5,952 nt of DNA from an uncultured Collinsella sp. (GTDB lineage Bacteria > Actinomycetota > Coriobacteriia > Coriobacteriales > Coriobacteriaceae): positions 1 to 5,952 of the forward strand of contig CABUGI010000106.1 of NCBI GenBank assembly GCA_902491055.1, written 5' to 3'. Shown one piece after another: positions 1 to 5,840 of this stretch. A model generated the notes under the pieces. The model worked only from the letters and a program-made list of their open reading frames with translations, did no database searches and was not told the origin of the DNA. Both the position numbers and the translations under genes were made by a program. Positions within the stretch are counted from its first letter, which is position 1. Each line of letters starts with the position of its first letter.

Positions 1-1442
1 CCCTGCTCGAGCGCCATGAACTGGCGCATGATGGCCTTGGCCTCGGTCTTGGTGGCAGCCAGGCGCTCAAGAACATCTTTGTCGTCGGCGAACTTGGCGA
101 GTTTGCTCAGATCGCCGGTGCTGCGCCAGTCGGTGCCGATCACATTATCGAGCAGGTTGGCGAGCGCGGGGTTGGCTCCCTGGATCCAGCGGCGGAAGGT
201 GATGCCGTTGGTCTTGTTGGAGAACTTCTCGGGGTAGATCTCGTAGAACGGATGAAGCTCGGTGTCCTCCAGGATCTTGGTGTGGAGTGCGGCGACGCCG
301 TTGATGGAGAAGCCAAAGTGGATGTCCATGTGGGCCATGTGGACGGTGTCGTACTCGTCGATGATGGCGACACGCGGGTCGTCGTGCTCGGCCTTGGCGA
401 CCTCGTCGAGCTTGACGATAATGTCGGCGATGGCGGGCGAGACCTTCTGCAGGCTGGTGAGCGGCCACTTCTCGAGCGCCTCGGCAAGAATCGTGTGGTT
501 AGTGTAGGCGACCATGGAGCGTACGATGGTCACGGCCTCGTCAAACTCGATGTCATGCTCGGTGGTGAGCAAGCGAATGAGCTCGGGGATGACCATGGTG
601 GGGTGCGTGTCGTTAATTTGGACCACGGCGTAGTCGGCCAGATCGTGCAGGTTGCTGCCGCGCTCGACGGCCTCGTCGATCAGGAGCTGGGCGGCGTTGC
701 TCACCATGAAGTACTCCTGATAGATGCGAAGTAGGCGGCCCTGCTCGTCGGAATCGTCGGGGTAGAGGAACAAGGTGAGGTTCTTGGCGATCTCGGTCTT
801 GTCGAAGTCGATGGAACTGCCGGGGACCAGGCTGTCGTCGACGCTTGCCAGGTCGAACAGGCGCAGGCGATTCTTGGTGGGCTGGCCGTAACCGGGCACA
901 TCGATGTTGACGAGCTTGGAGGTAACGGCAAAATCGCCGAACTCGACGGTGTAGGAGCGGTCATCGTCGACTAGGATGTCCTGCTCACCGAGCCACTCGT
1001 CGGGGACGGCCTTCTGCTGGTTGTCGACAAAGCGCTGACGGAACAGGCCGTAGTGATAGTTGAGGCCCACGCCATCGCCGGTCAAGCCCAGCGTGGCGAT
1101 GGAATCCAGGAAGCACGCGGCCAGGCGGCCCAGGCCGCCGTTGCCGAGCGACGGCTCGACCTCGAACTCCTCGATCTTGTTGAGGTTGTGGCCTGCGGCG
1201 GTGAGCTGGTCCTTAACCTCGTCGTAGATGCCGAGGTCGATCATGTTGTTGATGAGCAGCTTGCCGATCAAAAATTCGGCGGAAATGTAATAGAGCTTTT
1301 TCTTGCCGTTGTTGAGCGGGCGGGCGGCGGAGCGCTCCTGCACGAGTTTGACCAGCAGCTTGTAAATGCGACGGTCGTCGAGCTGCTCGAGCGAGGCGCC
1401 AAAAGACTGCTCGGCGAGTTCCATGAGGTTAATTTGGGGCAT
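1..1442 (-). CDS. glgP: Alpha-glucan (glycogen/maltodextrin) phosphorylase, N-terminal 480 codons, cut by window edge
   Basis: This is a PLP-dependent GT35 phosphorylase. The family splits alpha-1,4-glucan with phosphate, releasing glucose-1-phosphate from the non-reducing end in the cytoplasm. The frame is open from the ATG at 1442 to the window edge, giving 480 codons against roughly 750-830 for the family. Visible family blocks are KKLYYISAEFLIGK (residues 48-61), the glycine-rich GNGGLGRLAACFLDS (100-114), VVQINDTHP (273-281), TNHTILAEALEKW (from 314, with the conserved His316) and YPEKFSNKTNGITFRRWI (403-420). The PLP-lysine motif lies in the missing C-terminal part, so catalytic integrity cannot be judged. 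The start has AGGAG five bases upstream. An in-frame ATG at 1469 has no ribosome site. The gene follows malQ, so maltodextrin is a likely substrate and malP is an equally fair name; sequence alone does not separate malP from glgP. The truncation comes from the window, not from a mutation. Confidence 0.97.
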   Translation of the reverse strand, partial: MPQINLMELAEQSFGASLEQLDDRRIYKLLVKLVQERSAARPLNNGKKKLYYISAEFLIGKLLINNMIDLGIYDEVKDQLTAAGHNLNKIEEFEVEPSLGNGGLGRLAACFLDSIATLGLTGDGVGLNYHYGLFRQRFVDNQQKAVPDEWLGEQDILVDDDRSYTVEFGDFAVTSKLVNIDVPGYGQPTKNRLRLFDLASVDDSLVPGSSIDFDKTEIAKNLTLFLYPDDSDEQGRLLRIYQEYFMVSNAAQLLIDEAVERGSNLHDLADYAVVQINDTHPTMVIPELIRLLTTEHDIEFDEAVTIVRSMVAYTNHTILAEALEKWPLTSLQKVSPAIADIIVKLDEVAKAEHDDPRVAIIDEYDTVHMAHMDIHFGFSINGVAALHTKILEDTELHPFYEIYPEKFSNKTNGITFRRWIQGANPALANLLDNVIGTDWRSTGDLSKLAKFADDKDVLERLAATKTEAKAIMRQFMALEQ

Positions 1443-1447
1443 GTTTT

Positions 1448-1452
1448 CTCCT
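1448..1452 (-). promoter_or_regulatory. Ribosome binding site deciding the phosphorylase start
   Basis: AGGAG on the minus strand sits five bases before the ATG at 1442. It lies inside the nine-codon extension that would be read from the in-frame ATG at 1469. That upstream ATG has no purine-rich site before it, so 1442 is preferred. Confidence 0.8.
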
Positions 1453-1488
1453 GTGATGGGTTGTTTCATGTCTGCAATTCATAAGAAG

Positions 1489-1522
1489 CCCGCGCGAGGG
1501 GATTGGGGTGGCCTCGCGCGGG
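1489..1522 (-). terminator. GC-rich intergenic hairpin between malQ and the phosphorylase gene
   Basis: CCCGCGCGAGG at 1489-1499 and CCTCGCGCGGG at 1512-1522 form a perfect 11-bp stem around a 12-base loop. On the minus strand the stem starts 48 bases past the malQ stop and is followed by CTTCTTAT, a poor U tract. It may be a weak or conditional terminator, or an RNA stability element that lowers phosphorylase expression relative to malQ. Only 46 bases separate it from the phosphorylase ATG and I see no convincing promoter there, so complete termination is unlikely if that gene depends on the malQ promoter. The hairpin is certain; the role is inferred. Confidence 0.5.
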
Positions 1523-1570
1523 AAAAGCAAGCGCGTCCGCACGGTGGGGAGGGGTCGGGCGCGGTAGCTC

Positions 1571-3076
1571 CTATTGAGGAAGCTCGATTTCGGCTTCCGA
1601 CGGGATACGGAAGTAGGTCTCGGTCCAGTCGGTGAGCTTGTGCTCGAGCTCGCGGGTGATGGCGCCGTCGAGCATGCGCCAGGTCCAGTTGCCGCCCAGC
1701 GTGGCAGGGGTGTTGATGCGCGCCTCGTTGCCCAAGTTGAGCAAATCCTGCATGGTGTAGATGCACGTGTCGCTCACGCTGGCGGCGATGGTGCGATTGA
1801 GTGCATCTGTCATGGGTTCGCCGGCCTGCTGATGGGTGTACAGGGCTGCCTGCTCGCGCTGACGCGGGGTAGCCGTTCCCTCAAACCAACCGCGCGCCGT
1901 CTCGTTGTCGTGGGTGCCCACATAGGCGACGGTGTTGGCAATGTAGTTGTGCGGCAGGTAGTACGAGTTGGTGCCCTCAAAGGCGAACTGCAGGATCTTC
2001 ATGCCGGGGAAGCCAGAGTTGTCGCGCATGTCGATGACGCCGGGGGTGAGGAAGCCCAGGTCCTCGGCGATGATGGGCAGCGTGCCGAGCTTTTCCTCGA
2101 GCGTCTTGAAGAACTTGAGGCCGGGACCCTGCGTCCACGAACCGTAGGACGAATCGGGTGAGGAGAACGGCACCTCCCAATAGGCCTCGAAGCCGCGGAA
2201 GTGATCCAGGCGGATGACGTCGTACATGTCGAGGGCGGCGCGAATGCGGCCCTCCCACCAGGAGAAGCCGTCGGACTCCATGGCATCCCAGTCGTAGATG
2301 GGGTTGCCCCAGTACTGGCCGGTGGCCGAGAACTGGTCGGGCGGCGTGCCGGCGACGCTCACCGGATTGCCGGCGGCGTCGATCTTAAAGAGCTCAGGCG
2401 TCGCCCACATCTCGACGGAGTCACGCGAGACATAGATGGGCAGGTCGCCGATGATGAGAATGTCGCGCTCGTTGGCATAGGCCTTGAGGCGGCTCCACTG
2501 GCGATCGAAGAAGTACTGCGTCATCTGGTGGTAGAGCATACGCGCCGGATGGTCGGCGCAGACCTTGGCGGAAGCCTCGCCGCGGGTGCGGAGCTCCGCG
2601 GGCCACTCCCAAAACGCCTTGAGACCGCACTCCTCTTTGACGGTCATGAACTCACAGTAGGGGATGAGCCAGTCCTCGTTGGCCTGGATAAAGTCATCGA
2701 AATCGGCCGGCTTGTCGGCAGCAAAGCGCTCGGCGGCTCGGTCGAGAATCTGACGGCGGCCGCCAAAGATAGCACCGTAGTCGACATTGCTGGGGTCGGA
2801 TCCCAGATACACGCCATCGATATCGCGCTGCTCCAGATACCCTGCCTCGATAAGCTCGGCAAAGTCGATAAAGTTGGGGTTGCCTGCGCGGGCCGAGAAC
2901 GACTGATAGGGCGAATCGCCATAGCTGGTCGTCGTAAGGGGCAGAATCTGCCAGTAATGTTGTTTGCACGAGGCGAGAAAATCGACGAAGTCGTAGGCAT
3001 TCCAGCCAAAGCCGCCGATTCCGTATGGTCCGGGCAGAGATGAGACGGGCATGAGGACGCCGCTTGCACGCTCCAT
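1571..3076 (-). CDS. malQ: 4-alpha-glucanotransferase (amylomaltase), GH77
   Basis: MalQ transfers segments of one alpha-1,4-glucan to another, turning maltose and short maltodextrins into longer chains plus glucose in the cytoplasm. From the ATG at 3076 the protein has 501 residues, the short bacterial form (E. coli MalQ is nearer 690). The N-terminus has the family signature ASGVLMPVSSLPGPYGIG, then WQILPL and GDSPYQSFSARAGNP. All three catalytic acids are present, numbered from that ATG: nucleophile Asp291 in IRLDHFRG, acid/base Glu338 in IIAEDLGFLTP, and Asp390 in VGTHDNETARGWF. The active-site loop GTPPDQFSATGQYWGNP is at about 243-259. The C-terminus has the usual NTPATLGGNWTWRM block. 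The frame can extend to a TTG at 3091, but GGTGAG seven bases before 3076 favours the ATG. It lies upstream of the phosphorylase gene, probably in one transcript, and the two enzymes act in sequence on maltodextrin. Confidence 0.97.
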   Translation of the reverse strand: MERASGVLMPVSSLPGPYGIGGFGWNAYDFVDFLASCKQHYWQILPLTTTSYGDSPYQSFSARAGNPNFIDFAELIEAGYLEQRDIDGVYLGSDPSNVDYGAIFGGRRQILDRAAERFAADKPADFDDFIQANEDWLIPYCEFMTVKEECGLKAFWEWPAELRTRGEASAKVCADHPARMLYHQMTQYFFDRQWSRLKAYANERDILIIGDLPIYVSRDSVEMWATPELFKIDAAGNPVSVAGTPPDQFSATGQYWGNPIYDWDAMESDGFSWWEGRIRAALDMYDVIRLDHFRGFEAYWEVPFSSPDSSYGSWTQGPGLKFFKTLEEKLGTLPIIAEDLGFLTPGVIDMRDNSGFPGMKILQFAFEGTNSYYLPHNYIANTVAYVGTHDNETARGWFEGTATPRQREQAALYTHQQAGEPMTDALNRTIAASVSDTCIYTMQDLLNLGNEARINTPATLGGNWTWRMLDGAITRELEHKLTDWTETYFRIPSEAEIELPQ

Positions 3077-3083
3077 GAATGCG

Positions 3084-3089
3084 CTCACC
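3084..3089 (-). promoter_or_regulatory. Ribosome binding site deciding the malQ start
   Basis: GGTGAG on the minus strand lies seven bases before the ATG at 3076. A second purine run, AAGAAGG at 3092-3098, abuts the alternative TTG (3091) with no spacer and is only three bases from the GTG at 3088, both too close. The ATG is therefore the better start, but the GTG cannot be fully excluded. Confidence 0.6.
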
Positions 3090-3161
3090 AACCTTCTTGT
3101 TGTGGGGTCGGCCTGCCGATGGGTGTGCAGTCCGCCTCCGATGTTCTGATTCGATACGTCT

Positions 3162-3191
3162 ATTGTAAAACATGTTGTTTAAACATGTACA
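3162..3191 (-). promoter_or_regulatory. Candidate malQ promoter
   Basis: On the minus strand a TACAAT -10 (3162-3167) lies 18 bases from a TGTACA -35 (3186-3191). The -10 is good and the -35 matches TTGACA at four of six positions. Transcription would start near 3155, leaving a leader of about 80 bases that includes a small TCGG/CCGA hairpin (3108-3119). The weak -35 and overlapping dyad suggest a regulated promoter. The elements are visible; the assignment is inferred. Confidence 0.5.
3170..3188. promoter_or_regulatory. Perfect 19-bp dyad within the malQ promoter, candidate operator
   Basis: ACATGTT (3170-3176), a five-base centre, and AACATGT (3182-3188) form a perfect inverted repeat. It sits between the proposed -10 and -35 and touches the -35, so a bound protein would block RNA polymerase. 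Each half also contains the palindrome ACATGT, with centres 13 bp apart. Repression by a maltodextrin-responsive regulator is a reasonable guess, but no regulator gene is in the window. Confidence 0.55.
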
Positions 3192-3240
3192 GGCAAGATA
3201 AAAAAGTTGGTCGATTTTCGGCGAATGGTTACATGCCATG

Positions 3241-3274
3241 AAAAAGCCCCGACCTCACAACGTGAGATCGGGGC
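3241..3274 (-). terminator. Intrinsic terminator of galE
   Basis: Read on the minus strand, a 13-bp stem with one mismatch (arms 3262-3274 and 3246-3258, loop of three) is followed at once by five T residues (3245-3241). It begins 21 bases after the galE stop codon. Strong stem plus U tract is the classic Rho-independent form, and it isolates galE from malQ downstream. The plus-strand reading has no T tract, so it is one-directional. Confidence 0.9.
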
Positions 3275-3295
3275 AAGAGCGGTATGTAGGTTTTG

Positions 3296-4357
3296 CTACT
3301 CGGCGTCGGCGAAGCCGTTGGGGTTGTGGCTCTGCCAGTTCCAGCTGTCGCGGCACATATCCGCGATGTCGTATTGGGCCTTCCAACCCATCATGCGCTC
3401 GGCCTTGGAGGCATCGCACCAGTTGGCGGCGATGTCACCGGCACGGCGCTCGCGGATCACATAGGGCAGTTCCTTGCCGCAGGCCTTGGAGAAGGCGGCG
3501 ACGACTTCGAGCACCGAGGTGCCGGTGCCGGTGCCCAGGTTAAAGATCTCGACGCCGGTCTTGCCGTTCATCCAGTTGAGGGCGGCCACGTGACCAGATG
3601 CCAGATCGCACACGTGGATGTAATCGCGCACGCCGGTGCCGTCGGGGGTGGGGTAGTCGTTGCCAAAGACCCGAACGGCCTCGAGCTTGCCCACGGCAAC
3701 CTGGGCGACATAGGGCACCAGGTTGTTGGGGATGCCCTTGGGGTCCTCGCCGATCAGGCCCGACGGATGAGCGCCAATGGGGTTGAAATAACGGAGTAGC
3801 ACGACGTCCCACTCGGGGTCGGCGGTGTGGACGTCCATAAGGATCTGCTCGATCATCCACTTGGTCCAACCATAGGGGTTGGTCGCGGGCTTCTTAGGAT
3901 CCTCCTCGGTGACGGGCGGGTTGTCCGGGTCGCCGTAGACGGTCGAGGAGCTCGAGAAGATGATGGACTTGCAGCCATGGTTGCGCATGACGTCGATGAG
4001 CACCAGGGTGTTCTCGATGTTGTTGTGATAGTACTCGACGGGCTTGCTCACCGACTCGCCGACGGCCTTAAAGCCGGCAAAGTGGATGACGCGGTCGATC
4101 TGATGGGTATCGAAGATCTTGTTCATTGCATCGCGGTCGAGCACGTTGGCCTCGTAGAAGGTGAGGTTCTTGGCGGCCTCGTCGCCCACGATGGTCTTGA
4201 CGCGGTCGACGGCGACGGCGCTGGAGTTGGAGAGATCATCGACGATGACGACCTGGTAGCCACCCTCGAGCAGCTGAACGACGGTGTGCGAGCCGATAAA
4301 GCCGGCGCCACCGGTAACGAGGACGCAGGTGTCTTTGGGGTCGAGTGCTTTGGACAT
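3296..4357 (-). CDS. galE: UDP-glucose 4-epimerase
   Basis: GalE is a cytoplasmic NAD-dependent short-chain dehydrogenase-type enzyme. It interconverts UDP-glucose and UDP-galactose in the Leloir pathway and supplies galactose for surface glycans. The protein has 353 residues (E. coli GalE has 338). The N-terminal NAD-binding motif is VTGGAGFIGSH with Gly16, Gly19 and Gly22, followed by VDDLSNSS and IHFAGFKAVGES. The catalytic set is complete: Ser137 in FSSSSTVYG, and Tyr162 and Lys166 in NPYGWTK. Downstream blocks include LLRYFNPIGAHPSG, GTGVRDYIHVCDLA and FNLGTGTGTSVLEV. By hand alignment, the position matching E. coli Tyr299 and human Cys307, which gates UDP-N-acetylhexosamine use, is Asn312 in GDIAANWCDASKA. 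The start has AGGAG five bases upstream. No galK or galT is adjacent, and the gene ends in its own terminator. Confidence 0.97.
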   Translation of the reverse strand: MSKALDPKDTCVLVTGGAGFIGSHTVVQLLEGGYQVVIVDDLSNSSAVAVDRVKTIVGDEAAKNLTFYEANVLDRDAMNKIFDTHQIDRVIHFAGFKAVGESVSKPVEYYHNNIENTLVLIDVMRNHGCKSIIFSSSSTVYGDPDNPPVTEEDPKKPATNPYGWTKWMIEQILMDVHTADPEWDVVLLRYFNPIGAHPSGLIGEDPKGIPNNLVPYVAQVAVGKLEAVRVFGNDYPTPDGTGVRDYIHVCDLASGHVAALNWMNGKTGVEIFNLGTGTGTSVLEVVAAFSKACGKELPYVIRERRAGDIAANWCDASKAERMMGWKAQYDIADMCRDSWNWQSHNPNGFADAE

Positions 4358-4394
4358 GTAGTCTCCTATCGAATCAGGAACACTTCTTCAGGGG

Positions 4395-4400
4395 AGTATA
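4395..4400 (-). promoter_or_regulatory. Candidate -10 element of the galE promoter
   Basis: TATACT on the minus strand lies about 37 bases before the galE ATG and would give a leader of about 30 bases. Upstream at 15-18 bases I see only weak -35 candidates such as TTTGGG, so the promoter may need an activator or be suboptimal. It is the best -10 in the galE-proximal half of the divergent region. Confidence 0.4.
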
Positions 4401-4474
4401 GCGCAGGCAGGGACGCCCAAATCGTGCGCTGTAGGAAAAGCAGAGGATTGTGCTAACGTACTCATAGAAGAGCT

Positions 4475-4484
4475 TGCGTACGCA
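4475..4484. repeat. Perfect 10-bp palindrome TGCGTACGCA in the divergent region
   Basis: TGCGTACGCA is self-complementary and lies near the middle of the 266-base divergent region between galE and the hydrolase gene. It is too far from either start to overlap the core promoters proposed here. It could be a regulator site, but a 10-bp palindrome can arise by chance. The rest of 4400-4550 shows no gene and no other clear signal. Confidence 0.3.
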
Positions 4485-4551
4485 TAACCTGATCTTTGAC
4501 ATTTGCTTACGAGCCGCTGACCTTGTAGTTTCCTGCCGTTCGTGGAAATCG

Positions 4552-4579
4552 TTGGGACGCGCCATATGTACGCTAATAT
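4552..4579 (+). promoter_or_regulatory. Candidate promoter of the peptidoglycan hydrolase gene
   Basis: TTGGGA (4552-4557), a 16-base spacer and TAATAT (4574-4579) form a plausible sigma-A-type promoter. Transcription would begin near 4586 and give a leader of about 38 bases. The ribosome site GGAG (4615-4618) is five bases before the ATG at 4624. The -10 overlaps one copy of a repeated ATATGTA motif. Confidence 0.5.
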
Positions 4580-4626
4580 GTATGAGTTGAGCGACATATA
4601 AATAAGCATGTAACGGAGTACATATG
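4563..4626. repeat. Cluster of ATATGTA repeats around promoter and start codon
   Basis: ATATGTA occurs at 4564-4570 and 4576-4582, twelve bases apart, and as its reverse complement TACATAT at 4619-4625. A shorter match ACATAT is at 4594-4599. CATATGTAC (4563-4571) and GTACATATG (4618-4626) form a perfect 9-bp inverted repeat flanking the leader, and the last copy contains the start codon. The placement over spacer, -10 and start suggests binding sites for a regulator, but AT-rich words recur easily in promoters. Confidence 0.45.
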
Positions 4627-5829
4627 TCACCAAACAGCGATTCCATCCTTTCCCAGGAGCTCTCGCGCCGCACTGCCCTCAAGGCCCTGTTCGGCGCCGC
4701 TTCTGCGGCAGTTCTTTTTGGCCTGCCCGCTCGCGCCCATGCGGCGGAGGCTTCCAAAGAAACCACCGATAAACTGAATGCCGCCCAGGCCCAGCTCGAC
4801 GACGTTCAGGCCCAGCTCGACAGCATCGCAAATGAGTATGCGGCGCTGGCCAACAAGAATGCCCAGACCCTCAACGACATCGAGAATGTCCAGGGCAAGA
4901 TTGACGACACGCAGGCCCAGATCGATGAAAAGAAGGCCGAGCTCAAGAAGAAGCGCAACGACCTTTCCGATCGCGTGGCCGCCAGCTACAAGTCCGGCGG
5001 CACGAACATCCTGTCGCTGCTGCTGGCCTCTGGCTCGTTTGAGGAACTCGTCGCCAACGCGCATTACGTTGAGAAGATCAACAAGAGCGACCGCGACGCC
5101 ATCGAGGACATTCAGACCATCCAGGAAGAGCTCGATGCGCAAAAGACCGAGCTCGAGTCGCAGAAGGCCGACTTAGAGAAGCTCAAGGACCAGCAGACTG
5201 CCCAGATGCAGGACATGCAGGCCAAGCAGCAAGAAGTCCAGACCGTGCTGAACGGTCTTTCCGACGACGTCAAGGAGCTCATGGCTCAGCGCGATTCCGA
5301 GATCCTCGCTGCCGCCCAGGCTGAGGAGGCCGCTAGGAAGGCTGCCGCTGCCGCGGCTGCCGCGAACAAGAACAATTCCTACTCGGGTGGTTCGAGCTCG
5401 GGTGGTGGATCGTACGCGCCCGGAACTCCGCAGCAGAATGCCGGCTCGGGCAAGCAGCAGGCTGTCGTCAACGCGTGCTACTCCACGCCTTCGCCGGGTC
5501 AGAACTGGTGCGCGGCGTGGGTCACCAATGTCTTCCGTAACGCCGGCGTTGGCTACTTTGGCGGCAATGCGTGCGACATGTTTAACGCCTGGTGCTATAG
5601 CTCCGACCGCTCGGCGCTGCAGGTGGGCATGATCGTGGCCGATTCCTCGCACAGCGGCACGGGTGCTCCGGGCCTTATCTACGGTCATGTGGGTATCTAC
5701 GTTGGCGGCGGCATCGTTATGAGCAACGAGGGTGCCATTACATCGAAGTCGCTCGATTCGTTCATTAGCTTTTATGGTACTGGCTCTGGCGTGCGCTGGG
5801 GCTGGCTTGGCGGTATTGCGCTGTCGTAG
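4624..5829 (+). CDS. Exported PcsB/CwlO-like coiled-coil peptidoglycan hydrolase with Cys/His (NlpC/P60- or CHAP-type) domain
   Basis: The protein has 401 residues. Residues 1-41 form an export signal with SRRTALK (14-20), a hydrophobic stretch and a probable cut after AHA (38-40). Residues ~43-125 and ~150-240 are Gln/Glu/Lys-rich coiled coil. They flank a PcsB/CwlO-type hinge (VAASYKSGGTNILSLLLASG, 118-137) that leads into FEELVANAHYVEKI. Next come eight alanines (240-247) and a Ser/Gly linker (~251-263). The C-terminal domain has the likely nucleophile Cys296 in NWCAAWV and His355 in YGHVGIYVGGG; Asn368 or Glu369 in MSNEG could be the third residue. Related PcsB/CwlO/RipC proteins cut peptide cross-links and are switched on by FtsEX through the coiled coil, so a role in division or growth is likely; no ftsEX is nearby. 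Endopeptidase versus amidase cannot be settled. Cys285, Cys317 and Cys324 are additional cysteines. The start is supported by GGAG five bases upstream. I recognise the architecture but no standard gene name. Confidence 0.9.
   Translation: MSPNSDSILSQELSRRTALKALFGAASAAVLFGLPARAHAAEASKETTDKLNAAQAQLDDVQAQLDSIANEYAALANKNAQTLNDIENVQGKIDDTQAQIDEKKAELKKKRNDLSDRVAASYKSGGTNILSLLLASGSFEELVANAHYVEKINKSDRDAIEDIQTIQEELDAQKTELESQKADLEKLKDQQTAQMQDMQAKQQEVQTVLNGLSDDVKELMAQRDSEILAAAQAEEAARKAAAAAAAANKNNSYSGGSSSGGGSYAPGTPQQNAGSGKQQAVVNACYSTPSPGQNWCAAWVTNVFRNAGVGYFGGNACDMFNAWCYSSDRSALQVGMIVADSSHSGTGAPGLIYGHVGIYVGGGIVMSNEGAITSKSLDSFISFYGTGSGVRWGWLGGIALS
4786..4821 (+). repeat. 15-base tandem duplication encoding a heptad step of the coiled coil
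   Basis: CAGGCCCAGCTCGAC occurs at 4786-4800 and again at 4807-4821, offset by 21 bases or exactly seven codons, encoding QAQLD twice. A shorter copy, CAGGCCCAG, is at 4912-4920 (QAQID). The identity at nucleotide level and the heptad spacing suggest growth of the coiled coil by local duplication. It lies within the hydrolase coding region. Confidence 0.7.
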
Positions 5830-5840
5830 CTGCGGTTTGA

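Noticed and set aside
252..734. Plus-strand open frame of 160 codons opposite the phosphorylase gene
   Set aside because: The minus-strand reading shows uninterrupted GT35 motifs; this is its shadow frame.
1..1442. Phosphorylase as a truncated pseudogene
   Set aside because: The frame is open to the first base of the window and the motifs are intact; the missing C-terminus reflects the window boundary only.
2201..3043. Plus-strand open frame of 280 codons opposite malQ
   Set aside because: It lies wholly antisense to malQ, which has all GH77 catalytic motifs. The translation lacks recognisable motifs, and long antisense frames are expected in GC-rich genes with strong third-position bias.
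3089..3091. TTG as the malQ start (five residues longer)
   Set aside because: The purine run abuts the TTG with no spacer, while the ATG at 3076 has GGTGAG at seven bases and begins right before the conserved N-terminal family block.
3827..4456. Plus-strand open frame of 209 codons opposite galE
   Set aside because: It is antisense to a fully supported galE, is rich in Val/Gly/Asp as mirror frames of GC-rich genes are, and has no convincing ribosome site or domain.
4496..4501. Perfect TTGACA hexamer on the plus strand
   Set aside because: No acceptable -10 lies 16-19 bases downstream (GACCTT at 17), and it is over 120 bases from the hydrolase start, so it looks like an orphan match.
4627..5142. 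Minus-strand open frame of 171 codons opposite the hydrolase gene
   Set aside because: It is a mirror of the coiled-coil coding region. The plus-strand frame has a ribosome site, signal peptide and catalytic domain.
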